In this document: piece by piece, positions 1 through 9,759 of the stretch
Numbering within the stretch: the stretch's first letter is position 1
How the letters are laid out: every line of letters begins with the position of its first letter
Origin: Opitutia bacterium
GTDB lineage: Bacteria > Verrucomicrobiota > Verrucomicrobiia > Opitutales > Opitutaceae
Reading direction: 5' to 3'
Length of the DNA stretch: 64,000 nucleotides
NCBI GenBank assembly: GCA_016217545.1
Contig: JACRHT010000002.1
Coordinates: 186,001 to 250,000, forward strand
Position numbers and translations under genes: made by a program
The notes under the pieces: generated by a model
Database searches by the model: none
Seen by the model: only the letters and a program-made list of their open reading frames with translations
Told to the model about the DNA's origin: nothing

Positions 1-1574
1 TCGCGCTGATCCACAACGGCGTCATCGAAAACTACTCCTCGATCAAAAAATTCCTCGCCAGCCGCGGCTTCACTTTCAAATCCGAGACTGACACCGAGGT
101 CCTCTGCAACGCCATCGCCTACCACTACGCGAAGGAGCCGGTCCCCACCGACCCGACCGAAAGCCGCTTCGTCACCGCCGTGCGCAAGACGCTTCGTCAC
201 GCCGAAGGCACTTACGGCATCGTGGTCATGGCGGTCGACGTCCCTGGTGAACTCGTCACGGCCCGCAAGGGCTCGCCGCTGATCCTCGGCATCGGCGACG
301 GCGAGAGCCTGGTCGCGAGCGACGTCGCGGCGATCGTCAGCCGCACGCAGAACGTCGTCTACCTCAAGGACGGCGAGATCGCCCACCTCACGCCGAAGAA
401 CTTCGCCATCACGACCCTCGACGCCGGTGACGTCTCGCCGGTCATCGACAAGGTCACTTGGTCGATCTCCGACGCCGAGCTTAACGGCTACTCGCATTTC
501 ATGGAGAAGGAGATTTTCGAGCAGCCCACCGCCCTCGAAAACACGATGCGCGGACGCTTCTCCGAGGACGGCAGCACGGCCCAATTCGGCGGCCTCAACA
601 TCACCGCGAGCGAGCTGCGCAACTACGAGCGTTTCCAATTCCTCGCCTGCGGCACCGCGCTGCACGCCTGCATGGTGACCGAGCACCAGATCGAACGTTT
701 CGCCCGCGTGCCCGTCGAGTGCGACTACGCGTCGGAATTCCGCTACCGCAACTCCCCGCTCGATCCCGCGACGCTCTTTTTCACGATGAGCCAGTCGGGC
801 GAGACCATCGACACGCTCGCCGCGATGCGCGAGGCGAAGCGCAAGGGCTACAAGGTGCTCGCGATTAACAACGTCGTCGGCTCCACCATCGCGCGCGAGG
901 CGGACGGCGGCATCTACCAGCACGTCGGCCCCGAGGTGGGCGTCGCCTCGACGAAGGCCTTCACCTCCCAATTGCTCATCGGCGCGATGCTCGCGCTCTA
1001 CATCGGCCGCATGCGCGACATGAGCTTCAGCGACGGCGCGCAGATCGTCCAGGCGCTCAAGAGCGCGCCCGACCTCGTGCGGACCGCACTCAAGCAGGCG
1101 GATCACATCCGCGGCATCGCGAAGCGCTACGCGCATTACCACGACATGCTCTTCCTCGGCCGCCTGTCGCTCTTCCCCATCGCGCTCGAAGGCGCGCTGA
1201 AGCTGAAGGAGATTTCCTACATCCACGCCGAGGGCTATCCGGCCGCGGAAATGAAACACGGCCCGATCGCTCTCATCAGCGAGCAGTGTCCGTCCGTCTT
1301 CTTCGTCTCGAGCGGCGAGATGTTCAACAAGGTCTTGTCCTCGATGCAGGAGATCAAAGCGCGCAAGGGAAAGGTCATCGCGGTCTGCACCGACGGTTGC
1401 AAATTGCCCGACGGGCTCGCGGACGAAGTCATCCCGATTCCGGAGTGCCACGAGGCTGTCCTGCCGATCGTCGCCACCATCCCCGTCCAACTGCTCAGCT
1501 ATTACATCGCCGTCGAACTCGGCCGCGATGTCGACAAGCCCCGCAACCTGGCGAAATCCGTTACCGTCGAGTGA
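1..1574 (+). CDS. glmS: glutamine--fructose-6-phosphate aminotransferase (isomerizing), 5' end outside window
   Basis: Makes glucosamine-6-phosphate from fructose-6-phosphate and glutamine, the first step towards UDP-GlcNAc for peptidoglycan and surface glycans. The reading frame is already open at base 3, where it encodes the ALIHNGVIENY segment of the N-terminal glutaminase domain; the catalytic N-terminal cysteine lies to the left of the window. Two SIS sugar-isomerase domains follow, with the motifs TMSQSGETIDT and GVASTKAFTSQ, then the AEGYPAAEMKHGP segment. The C-terminus DKPRNLAKSVTVE is the classic GlmS end, so the 3' end is intact. trpE starts 5 bases after the stop codon, so the two are probably cotranscribed. 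Identification is firm. Confidence 0.97.
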   Translation, partial: ALIHNGVIENYSSIKKFLASRGFTFKSETDTEVLCNAIAYHYAKEPVPTDPTESRFVTAVRKTLRHAEGTYGIVVMAVDVPGELVTARKGSPLILGIGDGESLVASDVAAIVSRTQNVVYLKDGEIAHLTPKNFAITTLDAGDVSPVIDKVTWSISDAELNGYSHFMEKEIFEQPTALENTMRGRFSEDGSTAQFGGLNITASELRNYERFQFLACGTALHACMVTEHQIERFARVPVECDYASEFRYRNSPLDPATLFFTMSQSGETIDTLAAMREAKRKGYKVLAINNVVGSTIAREADGGIYQHVGPEVGVASTKAFTSQLLIGAMLALYIGRMRDMSFSDGAQIVQALKSAPDLVRTALKQADHIRGIAKRYAHYHDMLFLGRLSLFPIALEGALKLKEISYIHAEGYPAAEMKHGPIALISEQCPSVFFVSSGEMFNKVLSSMQEIKARKGKVIAVCTDGCKLPDGLADEVIPIPECHEAVLPIVATIPVQLLSYYIAVELGRDVDKPRNLAKSVTVE

Positions 1575-1578
1575 AGTG

Positions 1579-3012
1579 ATGCGCGTCGCCCCTTCCCGCT
1601 CCGAATTCCTCGCGCTCAGCCAGCGCGGCAACGTCATCCCGGTTACCGCCGAATTGCTCGCGGATCTCGAGACTCCAGTCTCGGCGTTCGCCAAGCTCCG
1701 CACGAGGGGCCCGGCGTTCCTCCTCGAATCCGTCGAAGGCGGCGAGCACCTCTCGCGCTACAGCTTCGTCGGCTGCAACCCGCGCAAGATCATCTCGGCG
1801 CAAGCCGGCGACGGCGACCCGTTGCAGCAACTCGAGCGCGAGATGAAGCAATACCGTCCCGTCGAATTGCCCGGACTGCCGCCCTTCACCGGCGGCGCGG
1901 TCGGTTACCTCGGCTACGAATTCATCCACGGCGTCGAACGCACAGTGCCGCTCGCCGCTCGCGACGACCTCGGCGTGCCGATGATGTGGTTCATGCTCTG
2001 CGACTCGCTCGTGGTGTTCGACCGCGCGCGCCAGACGCTGCGCTTGATCGTCAACGCCCACATCACCGCCGACGCGGGTGCCGCCTACGATGCCGCCGTG
2101 GCGGAGATCGACCGCCTACGCACGGTCCTGCGGGCCCCCTGCCCGATCGCTCCGGCCGAACTGGGCGAGGTCGACGGCATCGCTGTTCCTCCCGGCAATC
2201 ATTCGAAAGCCAGCTTTGAGAAAATGGTCGAGGACTCGAAGGAGTTCATCCGCGCCGGCGATATCTTTCAGATCGTCCTTTCGCAGCGCTTCACGCGCGA
2301 CTTCGCCAAGACCCCGCTCGATCTCTACCGCGCACTGCGGACGGTCAATCCCTCGCCCTACATGTTCATCCTGGAGACGGGCGAGTTCTCGCTCGTTGGC
2401 GCCTCGCCCGAAGTGCACGTGCGCCTCACGGGACGGCACGCGGAAATCCGCCCAATCGCCGGCACCCGTCCGCGCGGCAAGACCCCCGACGAAGACGTCG
2501 CGCTCGAAAAGGACCTGCTCGCCGATGAAAAGGAAAAGGCCGAGCACCTGATGCTGGTCGACCTCGCGCGCAACGACTTTGGCCGCGTTTGCAGTTACGG
2601 CAGCGTGAAGGTGCCCGAATTCATGACCATCGAGCGCTACTCCCACGTGATGCACATCGTGTCACAGGTGGAGGGACAACTTGCGCCAGAACGTTCCGCT
2701 TTCGACCTCATGCGGGCAACTTTCCCGGCCGGCACCGTCAGCGGCGCCCCCAAGGTCCGAGCCATGCAGCTGATCGCCCAATTCGAGGGCACCCAACGTG
2801 GCACTTACGCCGGCGCGCTCGGGTATTTCAGCTACAACGGTAATCTGGATTCCTGCATAACTCTGCGCACGGCATTGCTTAAGGATGGTAGAGTTCACGT
2901 CCAAACGGGAGCCGGGCTCGTGGCCGATTCGGTGCCTGCGGCCGAATATCAGGAGACGATCAACAAGGCCTCGGCCCTCTTCAAAGCCATCGCATTGGCC
3001 GAGAAAATCTAG
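1579..3012 (+). CDS. trpE: anthranilate synthase component I
   Basis: Converts chorismate to anthranilate, the first committed step of tryptophan synthesis, together with a TrpG glutamine amidotransferase that is not in this window. The protein is 477 residues. The N-terminal domain carries the LLES..G...SRYSF pattern linked to tryptophan feedback binding. The chorismate-binding domain has GDIFQIVLSQRF, PIAGTRPRG, DLARNDFGR, FPAGTVSGAPK and the C-terminal GAGLVADS motif. I chose the ATG at 1579 because the in-frame start at 1528 lies inside glmS. PabB is possible, but the SxYSF-type N-terminus favours TrpE. No leader peptide or attenuator is visible in the 5-base gap. Confidence 0.93.
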   Translation: MRVAPSRSEFLALSQRGNVIPVTAELLADLETPVSAFAKLRTRGPAFLLESVEGGEHLSRYSFVGCNPRKIISAQAGDGDPLQQLEREMKQYRPVELPGLPPFTGGAVGYLGYEFIHGVERTVPLAARDDLGVPMMWFMLCDSLVVFDRARQTLRLIVNAHITADAGAAYDAAVAEIDRLRTVLRAPCPIAPAELGEVDGIAVPPGNHSKASFEKMVEDSKEFIRAGDIFQIVLSQRFTRDFAKTPLDLYRALRTVNPSPYMFILETGEFSLVGASPEVHVRLTGRHAEIRPIAGTRPRGKTPDEDVALEKDLLADEKEKAEHLMLVDLARNDFGRVCSYGSVKVPEFMTIERYSHVMHIVSQVEGQLAPERSAFDLMRATFPAGTVSGAPKVRAMQLIAQFEGTQRGTYAGALGYFSYNGNLDSCITLRTALLKDGRVHVQTGAGLVADSVPAAEYQETINKASALFKAIALAEKI

Positions 3013-3117
3013 CCGCGACGCGTCCAAGCGGCACAGACACCCGTATTTCGGGTCAAACAGCGACACTGGGAATTTCCACGCGGGGTCCGGCATCTAATGT
3101 GCAGGACATCGGTTGAA

Positions 3118-4239
3118 ATGACCACCGTGTCTCAATCTATCCACGCCATGCCCAATCGCAAAAAGCTTCACCACGCTGCGCCGGCTGTCGAACAAACCGC
3201 CTCCGCGCGCGTCCAGACTGTTTCCATTCCGTCCGTCGACGAAGGTCTGACGGTCCGTCCCGAAATCAAACCGGCCCCGACCGCGGCCCAGTCCGAGTTC
3301 GACAAGGCCTCGCCCGTCGATCGCCGCGATGAGCGCTCGAATCTCCAGCTCTATCTCAACGAGATTCGCCAGACGCCGCTCCTTACCATCGAGGAGGAGA
3401 TCAAGCTCGCCGCCCGCATCAAGCGCGGCGACAAGGCGGCCCGCGACCACATGATCAAGGCGAACCTCCGCCTCGTCGTGAAGATCGCCTACGACTACAA
3501 GGAAATGGGCCTCCCGCTCATGGACCTCATTTCCGAAGGCAATCTCGGCCTCATCAAGGCCGTCGAGCGCTTCGACCCCGCCAAGGGCGGCAAGCTCTCC
3601 ACCTACGCCGCGTGGTGGATCAAGCAGTCGATGAAGCGCGCCTTGGCCAACCAGTCCAAGACCATCCGCCTCCCCGTTCACCTCGTCGACAAGATCGCCC
3701 GCATGCGCCGCACGATCGCGGCTCTCACGGACGAGTTCGGCCGCGAGCCGACGAACGAGGAGATCGCTTACGAGATGCAGATGCCGATCAACAAGATCGC
3801 CCTGCTCAAGACCGTCAGCGTCCGCCCGGCCTCGCTCGATGCGCCGGTCGGCGAGGACAGCGATTCCGCCACGCTCGGCGACCTCGTCGGCGACGAGAGC
3901 ACGATCGCCCCCGATGCCGATCTCGGTGAGCGCAACCTCCACGAAGATCTCCGCGCCATGGTCAACTCCCTCGATCCGCGCGAGGCCGAGATCATCAAAC
4001 TCCGCTTCGGCCTCGACGGAAAAGACGAGCTGACCCTGGAGGAAGTCGGCAAGAAATTCAAAGTCACCCGCGAGCGTATCCGCCAGCTCGAGTATCTCGC
4101 GCTCTCGAAGATCCGCCGCCATATGGCGAAGCACGACAAGCAGCGGACGGTCGACGAGATCGATCAGGAAACCCGCGCCGAGGAACGCGCCCAGACCATC
4201 CGCGACTACCTCGCGCGCAACGGCAAGACCAACGACTGA
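3118..4239 (+). CDS. rpoD: RNA polymerase sigma-70 factor, RpoD/SigA family
   Basis: Directs RNA polymerase to promoters. Region 1.2 (LQLYLNEIRQTPLLT) is followed by region 2 with NLRLVVKIAYDY, GLPLMDLISEGNLGLIKAVERFDP and the 2.4 block TYAAWWIKQSMKRAL. Region 3 contains the KIARMRR segment. Region 4 has LRFGLDGKDELTLEEVGKKF and the recognition helix VTRERIRQLEYLAL. At about 373 residues, with only a short N-terminal extension and no region 1.1, it is compact. It may be the primary sigma factor or a close group 2 paralogue, and the window cannot decide. Start codons at 3097, 3118 and 3148 are all in frame; none has a strong ribosome binding site, and 3118 was taken as the middle choice. Confidence 0.88.
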   Translation: MTTVSQSIHAMPNRKKLHHAAPAVEQTASARVQTVSIPSVDEGLTVRPEIKPAPTAAQSEFDKASPVDRRDERSNLQLYLNEIRQTPLLTIEEEIKLAARIKRGDKAARDHMIKANLRLVVKIAYDYKEMGLPLMDLISEGNLGLIKAVERFDPAKGGKLSTYAAWWIKQSMKRALANQSKTIRLPVHLVDKIARMRRTIAALTDEFGREPTNEEIAYEMQMPINKIALLKTVSVRPASLDAPVGEDSDSATLGDLVGDESTIAPDADLGERNLHEDLRAMVNSLDPREAEIIKLRFGLDGKDELTLEEVGKKFKVTRERIRQLEYLALSKIRRHMAKHDKQRTVDEIDQETRAEERAQTIRDYLARNGKTND

Positions 4240-4262
4240 TCCCTGTCGGTTACGACTCACCA

Positions 4263-4289
4263 CCAAGGCGCCCGAATGCCGGGCGCCTT
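4263..4289 (+). terminator. Rho-independent terminator of the sigma factor gene
   Basis: A ten-base-pair stem (AAGGCGCCCG-type arms, five-base loop) starts 24 bases after the sigma factor stop codon. It is followed by TTTTCGTTT on the plus strand. Confidence 0.85.
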
Positions 4290-4338
4290 TTCGTTTGCGG
4301 TCCTCAATCGCTCGCGCCTCCCCTGCGCGGAATCCGCC

Positions 4339-4786
4339 CTACCGCTGGTCGAGCAAACGCCGCACGCGTCCGCGCAGTTCGTCCGCATGGAACGGTTTCG
4401 CCAGATAGGCCGCCCGGAGCGAGCTGGTAGTTGCTGGCAACCAAATCGCGTGAATAACCGCTGCAGTAAATCACGCGCAGCCCGAGTCGCCCGGCACTCA
4501 ACTGCTCTCCCAGTTGCACGCCATTGATCCGACCCGGCATCATCGCGTCGGTGATCAACAGGGCGACGTCGTCCTTGTGATCGCGCCAGAGCCACTGGGC
4601 GGCGGGCAGGCCAGCGAGAGTGACCGAGGACAGATCGGAGCCGGTCTGGTTGTTGACCGTGTATTCGTAGTGATACGCGGGACCGTTGTTGGTGACGTTG
4701 GCCTGCACCGAGACTTGGGCCCGGGCGGAGCCGAACACCAGCGCGCCGAGCGCGAGCAGGCCGAGGATTCTGAAGCGTGTTGTCAT
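4339..4786 (-). pseudogene. chimeric remnant: secreted-protein N-terminus joined to a response-regulator receiver C-terminus, frameshifted
   Basis: Reading from an ATG at 4786, residues 1-23 form a clear signal peptide ending ARA/Q. About 40 residues typical of a secreted adhesion-like or PEP-CTERM-type protein follow (NNGPAYHYEYTVNNQTGSDL). At about residue 63 the sequence changes abruptly to the second half of a receiver domain: LWRDHKDDVALLITDAMMPG, then VIYCSGYSRDL. The main frame then becomes meaningless. One frame over, it continues as YLAKPFHADELRGRVRRLLD and stops at 4339, which is the expected end of a hybrid-kinase receiver with its conserved KP. So there is a fusion of two unrelated gene ends plus a one-base frameshift near 4420. 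A functional product is unlikely. The upstream kinase part is absent. Confidence 0.75.
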
Positions 4787-5020
4787 AGGGGGATGCGATT
4801 GGACGACGCGCCGACCGGTCCGCAGCACCGCAAATCACAGCCGGGCGTCAGGGATGAAAACGCCGCGCCGGAGCATGCGGACGCAACCAGGCCGGGAAAT
4901 TTCCTGCGCGCGACAAAGGCGCATCCGCAGCGCCACGCGCGACGTAAGCCCGCGCCTGACGGGAAACGATGAGGCGGCGAAGCGAATCTCGTTCGCTCGG
5001 GCGGTTCGTCGGCCCAGAAA

Positions 5021-5053
5021 AGAAAAAGGCGCCCGCGTTGCTGCGGGCGCCTT
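5021..5053 (-). terminator. Rho-independent terminator of rpsA
   Basis: An 11-bp GC-rich stem (5026-5036 with 5043-5053, six-base loop) lies 57 bases beyond the rpsA stop. In the minus-strand direction it is followed by a T-rich run, the complement of AGAAAAA. Confidence 0.85.
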
Positions 5054-5071
5054 GAGAGTGTTTCGCTTGTG

Positions 5072-5096
5072 GCCGGGCTCGGCGAGCCCGGCTACA
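5072..5096. repeat. palindromic repeat, GCCGGGCTC...GAGCCCGGC family, single arm
   Basis: GCCGGGCTCGGCGAGCCCGG followed by CTACA, between the rpsA stop and its terminator. It belongs to the family also seen at 21981-22029, 31818-31895 and 43628-43706. Confidence 0.8.
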
Positions 5097-5109
5097 GGTT
5101 GGCGAGAGC

Positions 5110-6783
5110 TTATTCCTTCTTCGCGGCCTCGTCGAAGATGTCGCCGAGGTTCGTGAGGTCGGAACCGCTGCTCTGCTTGGTGAACTGCTCGTAGGAAGCG
5201 GTCTCCTGCGCGAGCTGTTCGGCCGAGTAGTTGGCGGCCTTGATCGAGAGGCCGATGCGGCGGCCTTCGCGGTCGATCTTCACGACGCGCGCGGTGACCT
5301 GCTGACCGGGCTTGAGCTCGTCCTTCACCTTCTCGACGCGGTCTTCCTTGATCTGCGAGATGTGCACCATGCCGTCGATGCCGTCCTTGAGCTCCACGAA
5401 GGCGCCGAAGTTGGCGATCTTCGAGACGGTGCCCTGGACGACGTCGCCGATGCGGAAGTGCGCATCGATGTCGGTCCACGGATCGGTCATCAGCTGCTTC
5501 ATGCCGAGGCTGATGCGCTGCTGGTTCGGATCGACGTCGAGCACGATGGCGTCGACTTCGTCGCCCTTCTTGAGGACTTCCGACGGGTGGTTGACCTTGC
5601 GGGTCCAGCTCATGTCGGAGACGTGCACCATGCCGTCGATGCCTTCTTCGAGTTCGATGAAGGCGCCGTAGGTGGTCATGTTGCGCACCTTGCCGCGGAC
5701 GCGAGCGCCCACCGGGTAGTTGTGGCGGACCATGTCCCACGGGTTGGGCTCGAGCTGGCGGAGGCCGAGCGAGATTTTCTGCTCTTCCTTCTGGATGCCG
5801 AGGACGACCGCATCGAGTTCCTGACCGACCTTGAGCAGTTCGGAGGGCTTGGTGATGCGCTTGGTCCAGGACATCTCGGTGATGTGGACGAGGCCTTCGA
5901 CGCCCGGCTCGAGTTCGATGAACGCGCCGTAGGGGACGAGGTTGACGACCTTGCCGCGGACCTTGGCGCCGACCGGGAACTTGTGGTCGATGTTGTCCCA
6001 CGGGTTGTTCTTGGTCTGCTTGAGGCCGAGGGAGACACGCTCCTTCTCGCGGTTGATGTCGATGACCATGACCTCGATCTCCTCGCCCTGCTTGAGCATT
6101 TCGGACGGGTGACCGATGCGGCCCCAGGACATGTCGGTGATGTGGAGCAGGCCGTCCATGCCGTCGAGGTCGATGAACGCGCCGAAGTCGGTGATGTTCT
6201 TGACGACGCCCTTGCGGATCTGGCCGGGCTGGAGCTTCTCGAGGAGCTCGCGGCGCTTGTTGTGGCGCTGCTCTTCGATGAGCTCGCGGCGGGAGAGAAC
6301 GATGTTCTTCCGCTCGTGGTTAATCTTGAGGACCTTGAAGTCGTAGGTCTGGCCGAGATACTGATCGAGGTTCTTCGGCGGCTGGATGTCGATGTGCGAG
6401 GCCGGGAGGAAGGAATCCACGCCGATGGAGACGAGGAGGCCGCCCTTGACCTTGCCCTTCACGCGGCCCGAGACGATGGAGCCTTCGTTGCAGCGCGTGA
6501 GGATGTTTTCCCAGTTCTTCTTCTGCTGAGCCTTTTCGTAGGAGAGGACGGGATTGCCCTCCTTGTCCTCGAGTTTCTCGAGGAGGACTTCGATCGAGGA
6601 GCCGACTTGCAGCTCGCCGAGGTCGAAGAATTCATTGGCCGGGATGGCGCCTTCGGCTTTGCCGCCGATATCGACGATAACTTCGTTGGCGCGGATTTCC
6701 GTGATCGTGCCCGGGACCATCGTGCCTTCCTTCAACTTGTCGAAGGAGGATTGCTCGAGCAGCTGTTCCATTAACGAACTCAT
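5110..6783 (-). CDS. rpsA: 30S ribosomal protein S1
   Basis: Binds mRNA on the 30S subunit and helps initiation on structured or weakly Shine-Dalgarno messages. From the ATG at 6783 the protein is 557 residues, the usual length for six-domain S1. Repeated S1/OB domains are marked by GTITEIRANEVIVDIGGKAEG, then recurrent GAFI(D/E)L and H(I/V)(T/S)(D/E)MSW blocks. The fourth and fifth domains have the typical GLVHITEMSW and GMVHVSDMSW sequences. An upstream in-frame start at 6813 adds ten poorly conserved residues and was not used; an ATG at 6771 is a further option. Several start sites in this window lack a clear Shine-Dalgarno sequence, which fits reliance on S1. It is monocistronic, with its own terminator. 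Confidence 0.96.
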   Translation of the reverse strand: MSSLMEQLLEQSSFDKLKEGTMVPGTITEIRANEVIVDIGGKAEGAIPANEFFDLGELQVGSSIEVLLEKLEDKEGNPVLSYEKAQQKKNWENILTRCNEGSIVSGRVKGKVKGGLLVSIGVDSFLPASHIDIQPPKNLDQYLGQTYDFKVLKINHERKNIVLSRRELIEEQRHNKRRELLEKLQPGQIRKGVVKNITDFGAFIDLDGMDGLLHITDMSWGRIGHPSEMLKQGEEIEVMVIDINREKERVSLGLKQTKNNPWDNIDHKFPVGAKVRGKVVNLVPYGAFIELEPGVEGLVHITEMSWTKRITKPSELLKVGQELDAVVLGIQKEEQKISLGLRQLEPNPWDMVRHNYPVGARVRGKVRNMTTYGAFIELEEGIDGMVHVSDMSWTRKVNHPSEVLKKGDEVDAIVLDVDPNQQRISLGMKQLMTDPWTDIDAHFRIGDVVQGTVSKIANFGAFVELKDGIDGMVHISQIKEDRVEKVKDELKPGQQVTARVVKIDREGRRIGLSIKAANYSAEQLAQETASYEQFTKQSSGSDLTNLGDIFDEAAKKE

Positions 6784-6977
6784 TTGACTGTGTGCCGAAG
6801 ACGCACGTCGCACTCCGACGCCGCACGCCTTCCAGGCGGTGGATCCTTGCGGATCCGTGGGTTGATTGTTTCTGGCAAAGGCCGGTGGGAGTGCCGCGGC
6901 AGCACCGGCTGTGACGAAGAACGCCGCGAAAGGGGACGAAAGTCCCGAAAGCTCCCCTGCCCCGCAAGCGGAAAAAT

Positions 6978-7448
6978 CTAGTTTTTCCGGTCGACCGGCG
7001 CGGTCTTTTGCTCGGCCAAAACCTGCTGCAAGACAGCGAAATAGGTCTCGTAGAAACCGTGCTCACGCAGCGGCCGCTCGTTCGGTCCGCCGAGGCCCTG
7101 CGCCTCCACCTGCTCGGTCAGGCGCATGCTGACCTCGGACTGCGCGGGACCGACGGACGCAATCGTCATCTGCGCGACGAGCTGACGCGAGTCGGCGAAA
7201 GCGACGCTGGTGTTGATCCGGCTCGCCGCCTCGACGCGGAGGTCGGCGACGGACGAGCGTGTGAGGTTGAAATCGAGGCGCTTGAACGCCGCCTGCGCGG
7301 CGTAGTAAACCGCGCGCGATTCACCGTCGACGACCTGAGTCTTCGGCGGCACCTCGGCGAAACGGTCGCGGACACGCGACTCGAGCGACTCGCAACCGGC
7401 GAGCAAACCGAGCAACGCAAAGAGAACGAGAGCGAGCGGAGTTTTCAT
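6978..7448 (-). CDS. predicted lipoprotein, unknown function
   Basis: A 156-residue protein. It begins MKTPLALVLFALLGLLAGC, a textbook lipoprotein signal with lipobox LAGC and Cys19 as the lipidated residue. The mature part is hydrophilic, mixed alpha/beta, and has no membrane segments. It contains AVYYAAQAAFKRLDF and a run with alternating small and charged residues (SVGPAQSEVSMRLTEQ) that suggests beta strands. I do not recognise a catalytic motif. It lies about 40 bases downstream of aguA on the same strand and could be transcribed with aguAB, but a functional link to polyamines is not shown. Confidence 0.8.
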   Translation of the reverse strand: MKTPLALVLFALLGLLAGCESLESRVRDRFAEVPPKTQVVDGESRAVYYAAQAAFKRLDFNLTRSSVADLRVEAASRINTSVAFADSRQLVAQMTIASVGPAQSEVSMRLTEQVEAQGLGGPNERPLREHGFYETYFAVLQQVLAEQKTAPVDRKN

Positions 7449-7490
7449 GGAGTCGGAAAAGGACAGCTGAGCCGCGCTGCGGTGCCGCGC

Positions 7491-8627
7491 TCAGGCGGGC
7501 GCGGTGGGCTTGCCGGCCGCCGGCTGTTGCTGCGACAGGCAGTGCAGCGTGCCGAGTCCCCAGATGATGTGGTAGCAATCGACGCCGATCGTCTGCCGTC
7601 CGGGGAAGCAACTCGCGATGATCTCGAGCGCCTGCGCGTCGCGCACGCTCTGCCGGAATGTCGGCACGAGCACGGCACCGTTGATGATGAGAAAATTCGC
7701 GTAGCTCGCCGGCACGCGCCGGCGCTGGAACGCAAACGGCTTCGGCATCGGCAGCTCGACGATCGAGAACTTGCCGCCGGCCGGCGTGCGGAACGATTTC
7801 AACCTTTCGAGATTCTCGGCGAGGATGGCGTGGTTCTTGTCGTTCTCGTTCGGCTCGACGCAGGTGATCAGTCCGTCGGGCTTGTAGAACCGCGTGATGT
7901 CGTCGATGTGGCCATCGGTGTCGTCGCCAATGATGCCGTCGCCGACCCAGAGAATCTGCTTCACGCCGAGAAAATCCTTCAGGTTTTTCTCGATCTGCGT
8001 GCGCGAGAGGTGCGGGTTGCGATTCTTGTTCAGTAGGCATTGCTCGCTCGTGAGGAGGAGGCCCTGCCCGTTCACGTCGATCGAGCCGCCTTCGAGAACC
8101 ATGTCGTGCTCGAAGCGTCGGAGGCCGAGCTTTGCGCCGATGCTCGGCGGGATCTGGTTATCGAGATCGAACGGCGGGTATTTGCCGCCCCAAGCGTTGT
8201 AGGTCCAGTCGGTGAGCGCGACCTCGCCGGTCGCGTCGTTCTTCACGAAAATCGGACCGTGGTCGCGACACCACGCGTCGTTCGTCGGGTGATCGTAGAA
8301 CGTAACGCGCGAGAGGTCCGCGCCGGCCTTTTCGCAGAAGCGGCGGGCACGCTTGTGGAGGCGCTCGGCGGCGTTGATGCGCACCTCCTCGAACCGGCTG
8401 ATCTGCGTCACGAACCGCGCGAAGGCATACGGCACCGGGCGGAACTGCCGCGGCCACGAGTCGTAGTTATGCGGCCACGAGAGCCACACCGCTTCCTGCG
8501 GCTCCCACTCGGCGGGCATGCGGAAGCCGAGCGAGGCGGGCGTCTCGATCTTTGGTTTCGATTCTGGTTTCTTGGATTTCTTGGCAGCCACGGAAAGGGA
8601 GTGCAGGCACCTCGCCTGCTTCGGCAT
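7491..8627 (-). CDS. aguA: agmatine deiminase
   Basis: Hydrolyses agmatine to N-carbamoylputrescine and ammonia, the first step of the arginine decarboxylase route to putrescine. It is a pentein-fold (PAD_porph) enzyme. Visible signatures are FRMPAEWEPQEAVWLSWPHN, NDAWCRDHGPIF, EGGSIDVNG, GDDTDGHIDD with the catalytic His, and the C-terminal GLGTLHCLSQQQPA with the nucleophilic Cys at residue 363 of 378. The start is uncertain. The ATG at 8627 lies inside a palindromic repeat, and the first 12 residues (MPKQARCLHSLS) are repeat-derived; a GTG at 8591 would give a more usual N-terminus. The next enzyme of the pathway is immediately upstream on the same strand, 37 bases away. Confidence 0.94.
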   Translation of the reverse strand: MPKQARCLHSLSVAAKKSKKPESKPKIETPASLGFRMPAEWEPQEAVWLSWPHNYDSWPRQFRPVPYAFARFVTQISRFEEVRINAAERLHKRARRFCEKAGADLSRVTFYDHPTNDAWCRDHGPIFVKNDATGEVALTDWTYNAWGGKYPPFDLDNQIPPSIGAKLGLRRFEHDMVLEGGSIDVNGQGLLLTSEQCLLNKNRNPHLSRTQIEKNLKDFLGVKQILWVGDGIIGDDTDGHIDDITRFYKPDGLITCVEPNENDKNHAILAENLERLKSFRTPAGGKFSIVELPMPKPFAFQRRRVPASYANFLIINGAVLVPTFRQSVRDAQALEIIASCFPGRQTIGVDCYHIIWGLGTLHCLSQQQPAAGKPTAPA

Positions 8628-8651
8628 TTCATCGGCAGGCGGGACGCCTGC
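8603..8651. repeat. double palindrome GCAGGC...GCCTGC at the aguA start
   Basis: Two palindromes of 17 bases (8603-8619 and 8635-8651) have the same arms, GCAGGC and GCCTGC, and are separated by 15 bases. The pair spans the aguB-aguA junction and overlaps the first codons of the long aguA reading frame. Confidence 0.75.
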
Positions 8652-8663
8652 GCTGAGTATGGT

Positions 8664-9539
<876 letters not shown>

Positions 9540-9759
9540 CGCGAAAAATTCCGTGTGGCGGCGTGAGCCGATGATTGCGCGCGAGGCAACGGCCCGCGTC
9601 GTCGGAACACAAGTAAACTCTGCGCGGAAATGCGCAACTTTCCCCGTGACGAACAAGGCTTTGACAAGTCATCGCGCAATTGTAAAAAGCTTCCCCAGCC
9701 GGTGCTGTCCGCGCCGGCTCCATCCCCAGTCACTGGCCCGCAACCTGTCACCTCACACC

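Noticed and set aside
1528..1578. Earlier start for trpE inside glmS
   Set aside because: It would encode a shadow of the GlmS C-terminus; the ATG at 1579 begins directly with TrpE-like sequence.
4514..5156. Plus-strand frames opposite the chimeric pseudogene
   Set aside because: No domain or start signal is seen. The minus strand explains the region better.
9661..9690. TTGACA box upstream of the response regulator as a sigma-70 promoter
   Set aside because: The -35 match is perfect, but no acceptable -10 box lies 16-18 bases downstream; TGTAAA is only 14 away.
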